From positions 1 to 8,266 of the forward strand of contig JAISWA010000269.1 of NCBI GenBank assembly GCA_031271275.1: DNA of 8,266 nucleotides, given 5' to 3'. Source of the stretch: Clostridiales bacterium. Its GTDB lineage: Bacteria > Bacillota > Clostridia > Lachnospirales > WQUN01. The notes under the pieces were generated by a model. The model did no database searches. It had not been told where the DNA came from and saw nothing but the letters and a program-made list of their open reading frames with translations. Below are positions 1 through 7,163 of the stretch, in pieces. Position numbers and translations under genes: made by a program. The stretch's first letter is position 1, and every line of letters starts with the position of its first letter.

Positions 1-882
1 ACGCTGTACGACACCGCCAACGGCTACACCACCAGCGAGGACCGTATCGGCACGGCGCTTGGCGCTGTGCGGGAAAAAATTATTTTATGCACCAAATCCT
101 CCGGGAACACGCCGGAAAAAATGACGGCGCATTTGGAAAACAGCTTGAAAATGCTGAGGACGGATTATCTCGACGTTCTGCAAATACATAACCCGTCCTT
201 TGTGCCCAAACCGGGCGGCGAGGACGGGCTGTACGACTGTCTGTTAAAAGCGAGGGCGCAGGGGAAAATCCGTTTCATCGGCATAACCGCCCACAGCCGC
301 GAGCGGGCGCGTGAGGCGGCGGAATCCGGCTTGTACGACGTACTGCAATATCCGCTTTCGTATCTTTCGTCAGTGGAGGAGTTGGATTTGATTACCCTCT
401 GCCAAGAAAAGAACGTCGGGCTGCTCGCAATGAAGGGGCTGTGCGGGGGGCTGCTTACCAACATAAAAGCGGCGTTCGCGTTCCTGCGCCAGTATGAGAA
501 TGTTTTCCCCATTTGGGGTATGCAGAAAATTTCCGAGTTGGACGAATTTATTTCGTATGAGAACCACCTGCCGGTAATGGATGAGGAAATGGAACGCGCC
601 ATTGAAACCGACAGGGCGGAATTGTCGGGAAGCTTCTGCCGGGGCTGCGGCTATTGCCTGCCCTGCCCCGCGAACGTCCCCATCCCCATGGCGGCGCGCA
701 TTACGTTCCTGCTCAACCGGTCTGTGCGCGAAAGCTTCACCACGGAGGACTGGCGCGAAAACATGCGCCGCATAGACGGCTGCACCGGCTGCGGGCACTG
801 CAAAGCGCACTGCCCGTACCGTCTGGACACGCCGGAGTTGCTAAAGCGTCAGCAGAAGGAATACTTCAGTATGCTTCTATAA
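1..882 (+). CDS. Aldo/keto reductase with C-terminal 2x[4Fe-4S] ferredoxin-like domain (5' partial)
   Basis: The reading frame is open from base 1, so the N-terminus lies outside the window; 293 residues are visible. The fragment opens with YDTANGY, the aldo/keto reductase motif with the catalytic Asp and Tyr (fragment residues 4 and 9). The catalytic Lys (TKS, residue 32) and His (LQIHNPS, residue 63) follow in the expected order. The C-terminal part has two cysteine clusters, CxxCxxCxxCP (bases 637-666) and CxxCxxCxxxCP (781-813), typical of the iron-sulfur subfamily of these reductases in anaerobes. The family is expected to be cytosolic and to reduce carbonyl compounds with NAD(P)H; the iron-sulfur centres suggest a second electron route. 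The substrate cannot be told. A GTG at 67 is internal and is not a start, because the conserved DTA motif lies upstream of it. The gene ends in TAA and is followed by a strong terminator 15 bases later. Confidence 0.93.
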   Translation, partial: TLYDTANGYTTSEDRIGTALGAVREKIILCTKSSGNTPEKMTAHLENSLKMLRTDYLDVLQIHNPSFVPKPGGEDGLYDCLLKARAQGKIRFIGITAHSRERAREAAESGLYDVLQYPLSYLSSVEELDLITLCQEKNVGLLAMKGLCGGLLTNIKAAFAFLRQYENVFPIWGMQKISELDEFISYENHLPVMDEEMERAIETDRAELSGSFCRGCGYCLPCPANVPIPMAARITFLLNRSVRESFTTEDWRENMRRIDGCTGCGHCKAHCPYRLDTPELLKRQQKEYFSMLL

Positions 883-885
883 CAC

Positions 886-945
886 GGAAAATAAAAAGGG
901 AAAGTCTTGAAGCGCCGAAGCGCTGAGACTTTCCCTAATCTTTTT
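886..945. terminator. Bidirectional intrinsic terminator between the aldo/keto reductase and rnpB
   Basis: A perfect 11-base-pair stem joins 897-907 with 926-936. It is capped by an inner 5-bp stem (911-915 with 920-924) closed by a CGAA tetraloop. On the plus strand the hairpin is followed by TCTTTTT (939-945), which would end the aldo/keto reductase transcript. On the minus strand the complement of 886-896 gives a T-rich tract directly after the stem, which would end the rnpB transcript. The two genes converge here, so one hairpin serves both. Confidence 0.9.
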
Positions 946-1302
946 GAGCAAGCCTGTAAGCCGGGTTCTGTCGTGGACAGCCATCTATCTCGCCCGCGCG
1001 TCGCCGCGCGAATCAAGCGACCCTACCAAAGCGGGAGCGGGCAACTCCTTACGGTTTAACCGTATGCTTTATTCGGTCTTGCTTCGGGCGGGGTTTACAG
1101 AGCCCGCGCCGTTACCGGCGCGGCGGTGAGCTCTTGCCTCACCTTTCCATCCTTACCCGTCGGGGAAAGTTCATTCCGGCGGGCGGTTTATTTCTGTTGC
1201 ACTTTCCCTGAAGTCGCCTTCGCCGGGCGTTACCCGGCGCCCTTGCCCTGTGAAGCCCGGACTTTCCTCATGCGTTACCGCACGCGGCTGCCCGGCTTAC
1301 TC
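946..1302 (-). ncRNA. rnpB: RNase P RNA (catalytic subunit, bacterial type A-like)
   Basis: Read on the minus strand, this stretch carries the conserved blocks of bacterial RNase P RNA in order. Near the 5' end is GAGGAAAGTCCGGGCTTC (the P4 5' strand and flanks, about 1272-1255), followed by ACAGGGCA and GGTAACGCCCGG. Then come GTAAACCCC and GAAGCAAGACCGA, and near the 3' end ACAGAACCCGGCTTA (the P4 3' strand). The ends were set by helix P1: GAGTAAGCC at 1302-1294 pairs with GGCTTGCTC at 954-946, with one G-U pair. The length of about 357 nt is normal. The internal blocks look more like type A (ancestral) than Bacillus type B, by eye only. The RNA cleaves the 5' leader from pre-tRNAs and pre-tmRNA. 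It begins about 5 bases after the stop of ispH-rpsA, so its promoter must lie in that gene or it is processed from the operon transcript. A weak AATAAT -10-like box (1312-1307) overlaps the rpsA stop. It ends at the shared terminator. Confidence 0.95.
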
Positions 1303-1307
1303 GTAAA

Positions 1308-3419
1308 TTATTCTTCCGTTCCGTCGTCCGCAGAAACTTCTTCGTCCGCGGTTTCCGCCACTTCCTCAACAACGCTTTCTTCTTCAACAGCATCTTCCTC
1401 AACGGCGTCTTCCTCAACCAGTTCTTCGCCGGAATCGACCGCCTCGTCTTCCTCCGCGTCCCCGCCGAAATCGGCTTCCCGCTTTGAAAGGCTTATCTTA
1501 TGGCTTTCCTCGTTGATGTCCGTTACCTTCACTTGGATTATCTGACCGACGGACAATTCTTCCTCGGGCTTCGCGATGTGCCGGTTGGCAATCTGCGATA
1601 TGTGCACCAACCCGTCCACGCCGTCCTCAAGGGTGACGAACGCGCCGAAGGTGGTCATGCGAACGACCTTACCTTCCACGATGCTGCCGACGGGGTATTT
1701 CTCGGCGACATTGTTCCAGGGGTTGCTCTCGTTGTCTTTTAACGAAAGGGAAATTTTATTTTTCTCGGGGTTGACTTCAATAACGGTGACGGTCACTTTG
1801 TCGCCTGCCTGCAGCACGTCGGTAACTTTGCGCACGCGCTTCCACGACAGTTCCGAAATATGCACCAAACCGTCCACGCCGCCCAAATCGATAAACGCGC
1901 CGAACTCCACAATGCGGCTGACCACGCCCTCAAGGCGCTGCCCGGCTTCCAGAGAGCCGAACAATTCATCCCTGCGCTGCTGATGCTCGATGGCGGCAAG
2001 CTCCTTCCGCCCGGCTACAATGCGCCGCTTCGAGCGGTCGAACTCCAGAATATTAAAATTGAACTCGCGGCCTTTGAAAACGCTTAAATCTTCCACAAAG
2101 CGGTTGGATATCTGGGACGAAGGCACGAACACGCGGCAGTTTTCGATAAGCGCGATAAGCCCGCCCTTTACCACTTCGGTGACTTTACCGGGGAGAGGGG
2201 TCTTGTCGGTAAACGCCTGCTCGATTACCTTGAAATGAACCTGATTGTCCAACCTCTTTTTAGAAACCAACACATTCCCGTCGCTGTCGTTGACCCGCAG
2301 AACCTGCACGTCAAAGGTGTCGCCGGGTTTTACAAGCTGAGTGATTTCAGCGTTCGGGTCTTCCGTCATTTCCGCCTTGGTAATCAAGCCGTCTGATTTG
2401 TAACCCAGGTCTACCGTGACCTCGCTGCTTGTTACCGAAATGACCGTGGCCTTCACGATATCACCGGTATGCAGCGAAACGAGGGACTCGTTCAACATAT
2501 CCTCGAATGATTCCGCAGCCGGAGCGGGCTTTATTTCCGGCGCGGGCGCTGCCTGCATTTCTTCCGCAGCCGCAGCTGCCGTTTGAAGTTCCGTATTGGC
2601 GATATCGTTCATAAATTGAATGGCCTCCTTTGTGATGGCCGGTGGCGTGGAAGCGCCTGCCGTTATTCCTATCTTATCATCTGCTTTTAAAAACTGCAAC
2701 CGAAATTCATGAACAGACGCGAGCAAATAAGTCCTTTCGCAATGTTTGGCGCATATCTCAAACAGCTTTCGCGTGTTGGAACTGTTCCTGTCGCCGAGCA
2801 CGAGCATGACGTCCATACGCCGCGCCAGTTCCTCCGCCTCCGCCTGCCGCTTCCCCGTGGCGTCGCATATGGTGTCGTGTACGGTGATGTCGGGTCGGAT
2901 CTCGCTGAGCCTTGACGCTATTTTCTCAAACTTCCCGCGTTCGAAAGTCGTCTGCGCCACTAAGGAATATTGCCGCTCCGGCTTCAGTTTGGCGAGCAGT
3001 TCTTCCAAACCGGGGGCGACGACCGCGCCCTCACTTAAATACGCGGTAACTTCCGGGTGGGAAGCTTCGCCGAGTACGATTAAGACATGCCCTTCCGGAA
3101 GGGATTGCGCGATGCGGTGTATTTTTTTCACGTCGGGGCAGGTGCAGTCTATGTACGGGATGCCCCGGCGCTTCATTTCCGCTTCCCGCGACGGGGAGAT
3201 GCCGTGGGAGCGAATGACCACCGTCTCGCCGCGCCAATCGTCCAAATCGTCCATGATCCGCACGCCGTTCGCCGCAAGCTCGTCGGTCACCGTCTTGTTG
3301 TGTATCAGCGGCCCGTAAGTGGCCATCGGGTATTTTCCCATTTCCCCGCGGACGGCGTTGACCGCCCGCGCCACGCCCGCGCAATAACCCGCGGTGCGCG
3401 CGGGATGTATCGTAATCAT
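1308..3419 (-). CDS. ispH-rpsA: IspH (HMBPP reductase) fused to 30S ribosomal protein S1
   Basis: A single 703-residue frame joins two enzymes of different pathways. Residues 1-275 are IspH, the [4Fe-4S] enzyme making IPP and DMAPP in the last step of the MEP isoprenoid pathway. The three cluster cysteines are C13 (AGYCAGV), C94 (CTCPDVKK) and C185 (CDATGKRQ). Also present are H40, H72 (SHG), H121 and E123 (HPE), and the SSNT and ASTP substrate motifs. An Ala/Pro/Glu-rich linker (about 280-310) leads to four S1 RNA-binding domains at about 317-388, 406-473, 490-561 and 577-647; the last two have the canonical FGAF...DGLVHIS core. S1 brings mRNA to the small ribosomal subunit. The last 55 residues are very acidic, with VEED/VEEE repeats. 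I chose the ATG at 3419, not the in-frame ATG at 3440, because GGGGAGG lies 7 bases upstream and the protein then begins MITIHPARTAGYC, as IspH does. The start overlaps the plsC stop (ATGA), implying coupled translation. The fusion is known in Clostridia; no break or frameshift is seen. Confidence 0.95.
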   Translation of the reverse strand: MITIHPARTAGYCAGVARAVNAVRGEMGKYPMATYGPLIHNKTVTDELAANGVRIMDDLDDWRGETVVIRSHGISPSREAEMKRRGIPYIDCTCPDVKKIHRIAQSLPEGHVLIVLGEASHPEVTAYLSEGAVVAPGLEELLAKLKPERQYSLVAQTTFERGKFEKIASRLSEIRPDITVHDTICDATGKRQAEAEELARRMDVMLVLGDRNSSNTRKLFEICAKHCERTYLLASVHEFRLQFLKADDKIGITAGASTPPAITKEAIQFMNDIANTELQTAAAAAEEMQAAPAPEIKPAPAAESFEDMLNESLVSLHTGDIVKATVISVTSSEVTVDLGYKSDGLITKAEMTEDPNAEITQLVKPGDTFDVQVLRVNDSDGNVLVSKKRLDNQVHFKVIEQAFTDKTPLPGKVTEVVKGGLIALIENCRVFVPSSQISNRFVEDLSVFKGREFNFNILEFDRSKRRIVAGRKELAAIEHQQRRDELFGSLEAGQRLEGVVSRIVEFGAFIDLGGVDGLVHISELSWKRVRKVTDVLQAGDKVTVTVIEVNPEKNKISLSLKDNESNPWNNVAEKYPVGSIVEGKVVRMTTFGAFVTLEDGVDGLVHISQIANRHIAKPEEELSVGQIIQVKVTDINEESHKISLSKREADFGGDAEEDEAVDSGEELVEEDAVEEDAVEEESVVEEVAETADEEVSADDGTEE

Positions 3420-4000
3420 GCGTCCGCCTCCCCGCAGCATTCTTCAACCGCGCCCATGATTTCTTCCGTTATTGTATTCAGCGTATCGGTTTTGATTTTC
3501 ATTCCCGCGTACTTTTCCAACGTAAGGGGCGCGCCGAACCGTATGCGCGTTTTACGAAAGAAACGGTATTCCCCCGAAATACCGGCGGGGACGACGGGAA
3601 CCCCCGCCTTTAACGCGAACATCGCCGCCCCGTTTTTCGCGCCGGATAAACCTTCGGAACGGGTGCCTTGGGAAAATACCAACAGCCCGTTCCCTTCGCT
3701 TAAAATTTCCACCGCTTTTTTGTAGGACCGGATATCGGCGGCTTTCCGGTCCACCGGGAACCCGCCCAGCCCGCGAAAAAACATGTCGCCGAGCTTGTTC
3801 TCAAACAGCTCCTTCTTCCCCATAAAATACACCCGGCGCTTAATACTGGTGGCGAGCAGTATGGGGTCCATGGCTTTTATGTGGTTGGAGCACAGCACAA
3901 AACCGCCGGATTCCGGCAAATTTTCCGCGCCGCTTGATTTAACCCGGTAAAGTACGCGCGTGAGCAGCCACATTACGGCTTTCGCAAAACGGTAGAACAT
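3416..4000 (-). CDS. plsC: 1-acyl-sn-glycerol-3-phosphate acyltransferase (PlsC family)
   Basis: This 194-residue protein belongs to the PlsC acyltransferase family, which adds the second acyl chain to lysophosphatidate to make phosphatidate at the inner membrane face. Motif I is SNHIKAMDP (N39, H40, D45: the NHx4D catalytic pair). Motif II is FPVDR (81-85), motif III FSQGTRS (109-115), and motif IV VVPAGI (136-141). Motif III is unusual: the common form is FPEGTR, and here Pro-Glu is replaced by Ser-Gln. The N-terminal stretch FAKAVMWLLTRVLYRV is hydrophobic with basic residues, consistent with membrane association. The start at 4000 lies 28 bases inside cmk. It has only a distant AAAGG upstream, but the extra N-terminal residues match the family's usual start. 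An alternative ATG at 3973 forms a TAATG stop/start with cmk. The 3' end overlaps ispH-rpsA by 4 bases. The family is certain; the exact acyl acceptor is not. Confidence 0.9.
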   Translation of the reverse strand: MFYRFAKAVMWLLTRVLYRVKSSGAENLPESGGFVLCSNHIKAMDPILLATSIKRRVYFMGKKELFENKLGDMFFRGLGGFPVDRKAADIRSYKKAVEILSEGNGLLVFSQGTRSEGLSGAKNGAAMFALKAGVPVVPAGISGEYRFFRKTRIRFGAPLTLEKYAGMKIKTDTLNTITEEIMGAVEECCGEADA

Positions 4001-4689
4001 TCCCGAAGCCCGCCTTTAATAATTATTTCCGCGACTTTTCCTATCACTTCTTCTTCGTCCATTTCGCTTGTGTCAAGGTATACCGCGCCGTCCGCCCGCG
4101 TAAGAGGCGAAATTTTGCGGTGGGTATCGCGGTAGTCCCGTTCCTCTATTTCCCTGCGCACGTCCGCCGGGTCGCAGGGCTTATTGCTTAATTGCAGTTC
4201 GCTGACGCGCCTTTTGACCCGGGCTTCAATACTCGCGTCCAGGTAAATTTTCACTTGCGCCCACGGGAGCACCTGGCTTCCGATATCCCGCCCGTCCATG
4301 ACAACCCTGCCGTTTTCGGCAATCGCGCGCTGCAGCGCCGTAAGCTTTTCCCGCACTTGCGCGTAAACCGCCACCACCGAAGAACCTTCGGCTATTTCCT
4401 GCGTGCGCAGCGCCTGCGTTACGTCCTCGCCGTTTAAAAACAATTGCTGACCGCCTTCCGACGGGGAAATTTCAATTTCAATATCCGCAAGGCATTTTTC
4501 GACAGCCGCCTCGTCTTTAATATTCAACCCGCGCCGCACATAATACAGGGCGATTGCCCGGTACATCGCGCCGGTGTCGATATGCGCCAAGTGAAACATT
4601 TGCGCGATTCTTTTCGCGACGGTGCTTTTGCCCGCGCCGCCGGGGCCGTCTATTGCCACCGCGAAGCGCGGCGTTTGTGTTTTATCCAT
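3973..4689 (-). CDS. cmk: (d)CMP kinase (cytidylate kinase)
   Basis: This 238-residue protein phosphorylates CMP and dCMP with ATP, recycling pyrimidine nucleotides for RNA, DNA and phospholipid synthesis in the cytosol. It has the P-loop IDGPGGAGKST (13-23), the CMP-binding DTGAMYR (38-44), MDGRDIG (131-137) and the lid-region RDYRDTHR (184-191) followed by SPLTRADGAVYLDTS. The length is at the usual size for bacterial Cmk. The ATG at 4689 is supported by AAGGGGA about 5 bases upstream and overlaps the 3' end of the BaiN-like gene by 8 bases. Its own 3' end overlaps plsC by 28 bases. The cmk-plsC-ispH-rpsA order agrees with clostridial operons; in many other bacteria cmk is also next to rpsA, so the link between cmk and S1 is widespread. 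Confidence 0.96.
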   Translation of the reverse strand: MDKTQTPRFAVAIDGPGGAGKSTVAKRIAQMFHLAHIDTGAMYRAIALYYVRRGLNIKDEAAVEKCLADIEIEISPSEGGQQLFLNGEDVTQALRTQEIAEGSSVVAVYAQVREKLTALQRAIAENGRVVMDGRDIGSQVLPWAQVKIYLDASIEARVKRRVSELQLSNKPCDPADVRREIEERDYRDTHRKISPLTRADGAVYLDTSEMDEEEVIGKVAEIIIKGGLRECSTVLRKP

Positions 4690-5932
4690 ACGCTTCCCCT
4701 TCCGCTGCGGAAATACCCGCGAGATACCCCGTGGAAAACGCGATTTGCAGGTTGTACCCGCCCGTCATCGCGTCCACGTCGAGCACTTCGCCCGCGAAAT
4801 ATAAACCGTTGATTTTTTTTGACATAAGCGTAGACGGGTTGATTTCCCGCACGTCCACGCCCCCGGCGGTTATCACCGCCTCGTTGTACCCCGCCGTGGC
4901 GACGGGGGTTATGGCAAGCCCTTTCAGCAGCCCGGTGAATTTTAACCGTTCTTCCCGGGTTATCTCGTTGGTTTTGCGGCTTGGCGGAATACCGCTTAAC
5001 GCTACCACCGTTTCAATCAGCCTTTGCGGCAGCAGCCCTTCGACGGCGTTTGAAAAATGCCTGTTGATATTTTCATGGAAGTCCCGCGTGACGCGGGCGT
5101 CGAGTTTTTCAAAAGCAAGCGCGGGCTTTAAGTCGATGAAAATTTTGATTCCCTTCCCGGGCTTGTCCGCTATAAAACGGCTTGCGCTTAATATAACGGG
5201 ACCGGAAACGCCGGTATGGGTGAACAGCATCTCGCCGGTTTCGGCGTACAGCGGCTTCTTTTTCCCGGGGTCGTGAACCGATACGCGGATATTTTTCAAG
5301 CTTAACCCGGTAAGTTCCCGCGCCCATGCTTCCGAAACGGTTAACGGCACAAGCGAAGGGAAACGGGGGGTGACGGAATGGCCGAGGGCTTCGGCAAAGC
5401 CGTAGCCGTCGCCGGTGGAGCCGGTGGAAGGGTAGGAAAGCCCGCCTGTGGCGACAATGACCGCGTCGGCGCTTATAAAGCCGCCGTCGGTTTTGACCCC
5501 GCTGACGCGCCCGCCGCCGTCTGTTTCGATGGAGAGGGCTTTCCTGTTCAAAATAACCCGCGCTTTATGTTTCTTCATGTAATATTCCAACGCGGACGTG
5601 ATATCGCTGGCGTGGCCCGAAGCCGGAAACACCCGGCGGCCGCGTTCGACGACCAACGGGACGTTGTTACTCTCAAAAAATTCCATGGTGGCGGCGCTGC
5701 CCAACGCGCTAAACGCGCTGTACAAAAAACGGGCGTTGGTATTCACGCGGGAAAGCAGACCGTCGGCATCGGCGGCGTTGGTTAAGTTGCAGCGCCCTTT
5801 TCCGGTGATATACAGTTTTTTGCCGAGCTTTTCGTTCTTTTCGATTAAAACGGCGGAAGCGCCCCGCGCTGCCGCAGCGCAGGCTGCCATCATGCCGGCG
5901 GGGCCGCCCCCGATCACTAAAACGGAACGCAT
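4682..5932 (-). CDS. BaiN/HI0933-family NAD(P)/FAD-dependent oxidoreductase
   Basis: This 416-residue flavoprotein has an N-terminal Rossmann dinucleotide-binding motif VIGGGPAG (6-13) followed by an acidic strand end (LIEKNEKLGKK). It also has the family hallmark ITGKGRCNLTN (42-52), IVATGGLSYPSTGSTGDGYGFA in the middle, and the C-terminal FAD-binding LYFAGEVLDVDAMTGGYNLQ (from about 377). These define the HI0933/YhiN/BaiN family. Some members are named for bile acid 7-dehydroxylation, but most are housekeeping genes of unknown substrate, and this operon context gives no reason to infer bile acid metabolism. I chose the ATG at 5932 because GAGGG lies 5 bases upstream and the Rossmann motif then starts right after the N-terminus. 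The in-frame GTG at 5953 and ATG at 5944 would add 7 or 4 residues with poor spacing. It appears to be the first gene of the leftward operon. No convincing promoter was found in the upstream 135 bases on this strand. Confidence 0.92.
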   Translation of the reverse strand: MRSVLVIGGGPAGMMAACAAAARGASAVLIEKNEKLGKKLYITGKGRCNLTNAADADGLLSRVNTNARFLYSAFSALGSAATMEFFESNNVPLVVERGRRVFPASGHASDITSALEYYMKKHKARVILNRKALSIETDGGGRVSGVKTDGGFISADAVIVATGGLSYPSTGSTGDGYGFAEALGHSVTPRFPSLVPLTVSEAWARELTGLSLKNIRVSVHDPGKKKPLYAETGEMLFTHTGVSGPVILSASRFIADKPGKGIKIFIDLKPALAFEKLDARVTRDFHENINRHFSNAVEGLLPQRLIETVVALSGIPPSRKTNEITREERLKFTGLLKGLAITPVATAGYNEAVITAGGVDVREINPSTLMSKKINGLYFAGEVLDVDAMTGGYNLQIAFSTGYLAGISAAEGEAYG

Positions 5933-6008
5933 ATAAACCCTCATCCTTGTCACTTTTCACAAATTTACCACAGCCGGCGCGGGTTTGTATACCGCCGTTC
6001 CGCGTAAG

Positions 6009-6037
6009 TTGTGCTTTTAAGCGGTAATTGTTATACT
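6009..6037 (+). promoter_or_regulatory. Extended -10 SigA-type promoter for the HD-GYP gene
   Basis: The -35-like TTGTGC (6009-6014) is separated by exactly 17 bases from TATACT (6032-6037), which is preceded by TG one base upstream (6029-6030), an extended -10. Transcription would start near 6044, giving a leader of about 24 bases before the ATG at 6068. The surrounding sequence is the most AT-rich part of the 5933-6067 divergent gap. The -35 matches consensus in only 3 of 6 positions, so the call rests on the extended -10 and spacing. No clear minus-strand promoter for the BaiN operon was seen in the same gap. Confidence 0.55.
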
Positions 6038-6067
6038 TTTTATATTATTTTTATAGCGGAGCGTCCT

Positions 6068-7129
6068 ATGCGTTTTATAGCGGCTAAGAACTTGAAACCG
6101 GGAATGCTTGTTGGTAAAAATTTTTACAACAACAGCATGTGTATCATGCTGCGCAAAGGCGTCCTGCTTAACTCGTCGCTGATAAAGACGATAAACCGCG
6201 TCAATATCGCCGGTTTGTACATAGACGACGAGCTTACGAGTGACATTGTGCTGAAGCCCTTAATCGACGACGACCTTAAATTGGAATTTGCCACCGAGGT
6301 CCGGAGTATTTTTTCGTCGGTGCAGACGGTGGTAAAACCGGTAACGGGGCATATGGACAATATCGTTAAATCCATCATCGACCAGATTTCGAGCAAGCCG
6401 AACTACATGGTCAACATGCACGAGCTAAAACTATTCGACAACTATACCTTTCAGCATTCCATCAACGTTTGCATTCTGAGCACCGTGCTCGGCCACGCGC
6501 AAAAACTTTCCGACAACCAAATCAACAACCTCGCCCTTGCCGCCGTATATCACGATATAGGGAAAATGTTTATCGACCAGCGGATAATCAACAAGCCCGG
6601 CCCGCTGACCGACGAGGAACGCGCCATCGTCAAAAAACATCCCCTGTTGGGGATAGAATACCTGCGCAAGCTCGACATGAAGCGAAGCGACGTTTTGGAA
6701 GGGGTGTTCCGTCACCACGAACGTTTCGACGGCATGGGCTACCCAAGCGGGCTTGCCGGGGAAAATATCGGCATTTTCGGAAAGATCATCGCGCTGACCG
6801 ACGTCTTTGACGCCATCACTTCCAACCGCGCTTACCTCACGGCGCTGCTGCCTTCCGAAGCGGTGGAGTATATCATGGCAAACGCCGGGCAGCATTTTGA
6901 CCCCGAGCTTACGCAGCTGTTCGTGAATAACATTTCCGCGTACCCCATAGGCGTGACCGTGCGCCTCTCAAACGGGTTGGTGGGCGTCGTCGCGGAAAAT
7001 TATACGGGTTATACCATGCGCCCTTTGGTTAAAATATTACCGGGGGACCCGAAGGAGCGCCCCTATTTTATCAACTTAAGAGGAGACCCGGCGGCAAAAT
7101 CGGTCACCATCGTCGGGGTGATTTCCTGA
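6068..7129 (+). CDS. HD-GYP domain protein, likely cyclic-di-GMP phosphodiesterase
   Basis: This 353-residue protein has an N-terminal domain (1-115) beginning MRFIAAKNLKPGMLVGK, as often precedes HD-GYP domains. A full HD-GYP domain follows (about 120-290). Metal and catalytic residues are H130, H162-D163 with K166 (YHDIGK), H191 (KKHPLLG), H216-H217 and D221 (HHERFDGMGYP, the GYP signature intact) and D245 (ALTDVFDAITSNRAY). A C-terminal beta-rich tail follows (YPIGVTVRLSNGLVGVV, RPLVKIL), common in Firmicute members. The family hydrolyses cyclic-di-GMP, usually to GMP; all signature residues are present, so activity is expected. No receiver or sensor domain and no membrane segment are seen, so its input is unclear. 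The ATG at 6068 is chosen over an upstream in-frame GTG at 6011 because GGAG lies 6 bases before it and the upstream codons cover the promoter. It stands alone, with divergent housekeeping genes on one side and ssrA on the other, and no clear terminator follows. Confidence 0.92.
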   Translation: MRFIAAKNLKPGMLVGKNFYNNSMCIMLRKGVLLNSSLIKTINRVNIAGLYIDDELTSDIVLKPLIDDDLKLEFATEVRSIFSSVQTVVKPVTGHMDNIVKSIIDQISSKPNYMVNMHELKLFDNYTFQHSINVCILSTVLGHAQKLSDNQINNLALAAVYHDIGKMFIDQRIINKPGPLTDEERAIVKKHPLLGIEYLRKLDMKRSDVLEGVFRHHERFDGMGYPSGLAGENIGIFGKIIALTDVFDAITSNRAYLTALLPSEAVEYIMANAGQHFDPELTQLFVNNISAYPIGVTVRLSNGLVGVVAENYTGYTMRPLVKILPGDPKERPYFINLRGDPAAKSVTIVGVIS

Positions 7130-7163
7130 GTATTTGCCTACGGCGCGCGCACGGGGTATACTG

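Noticed and set aside
1366..1440. Short direct repeats as a CRISPR or non-coding repeat array
   Set aside because: The units are degenerate 15-base repeats in frame with Glu-rich codons of the S1 tail; there are no spacers.
944..1545. Plus-strand open frames over 944-1129 and 1126-1545
   Set aside because: They lie antisense to rnpB and to the acidic tail of ispH-rpsA; they have Ser-rich translations typical of the reverse of Glu-rich codons and no family resemblance.
2746..3725. Plus-strand frames of 190 and 212 residues opposite IspH and PlsC
   Set aside because: These are antisense to conserved catalytic domains, with low-complexity composition and no recognisable domain.
4554..5276. A 240-residue plus-strand frame opposite cmk and the BaiN-like gene
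   Set aside because: The minus-strand genes have full conserved motifs across the whole span; the plus frame has none and is a shadow of GC-rich codon use.
6011..6067. A 19-residue N-terminal extension of the HD-GYP protein from a GTG
   Set aside because: The ATG at 6068 has GGAG at proper spacing, and the extension would cover the extended -10 promoter.
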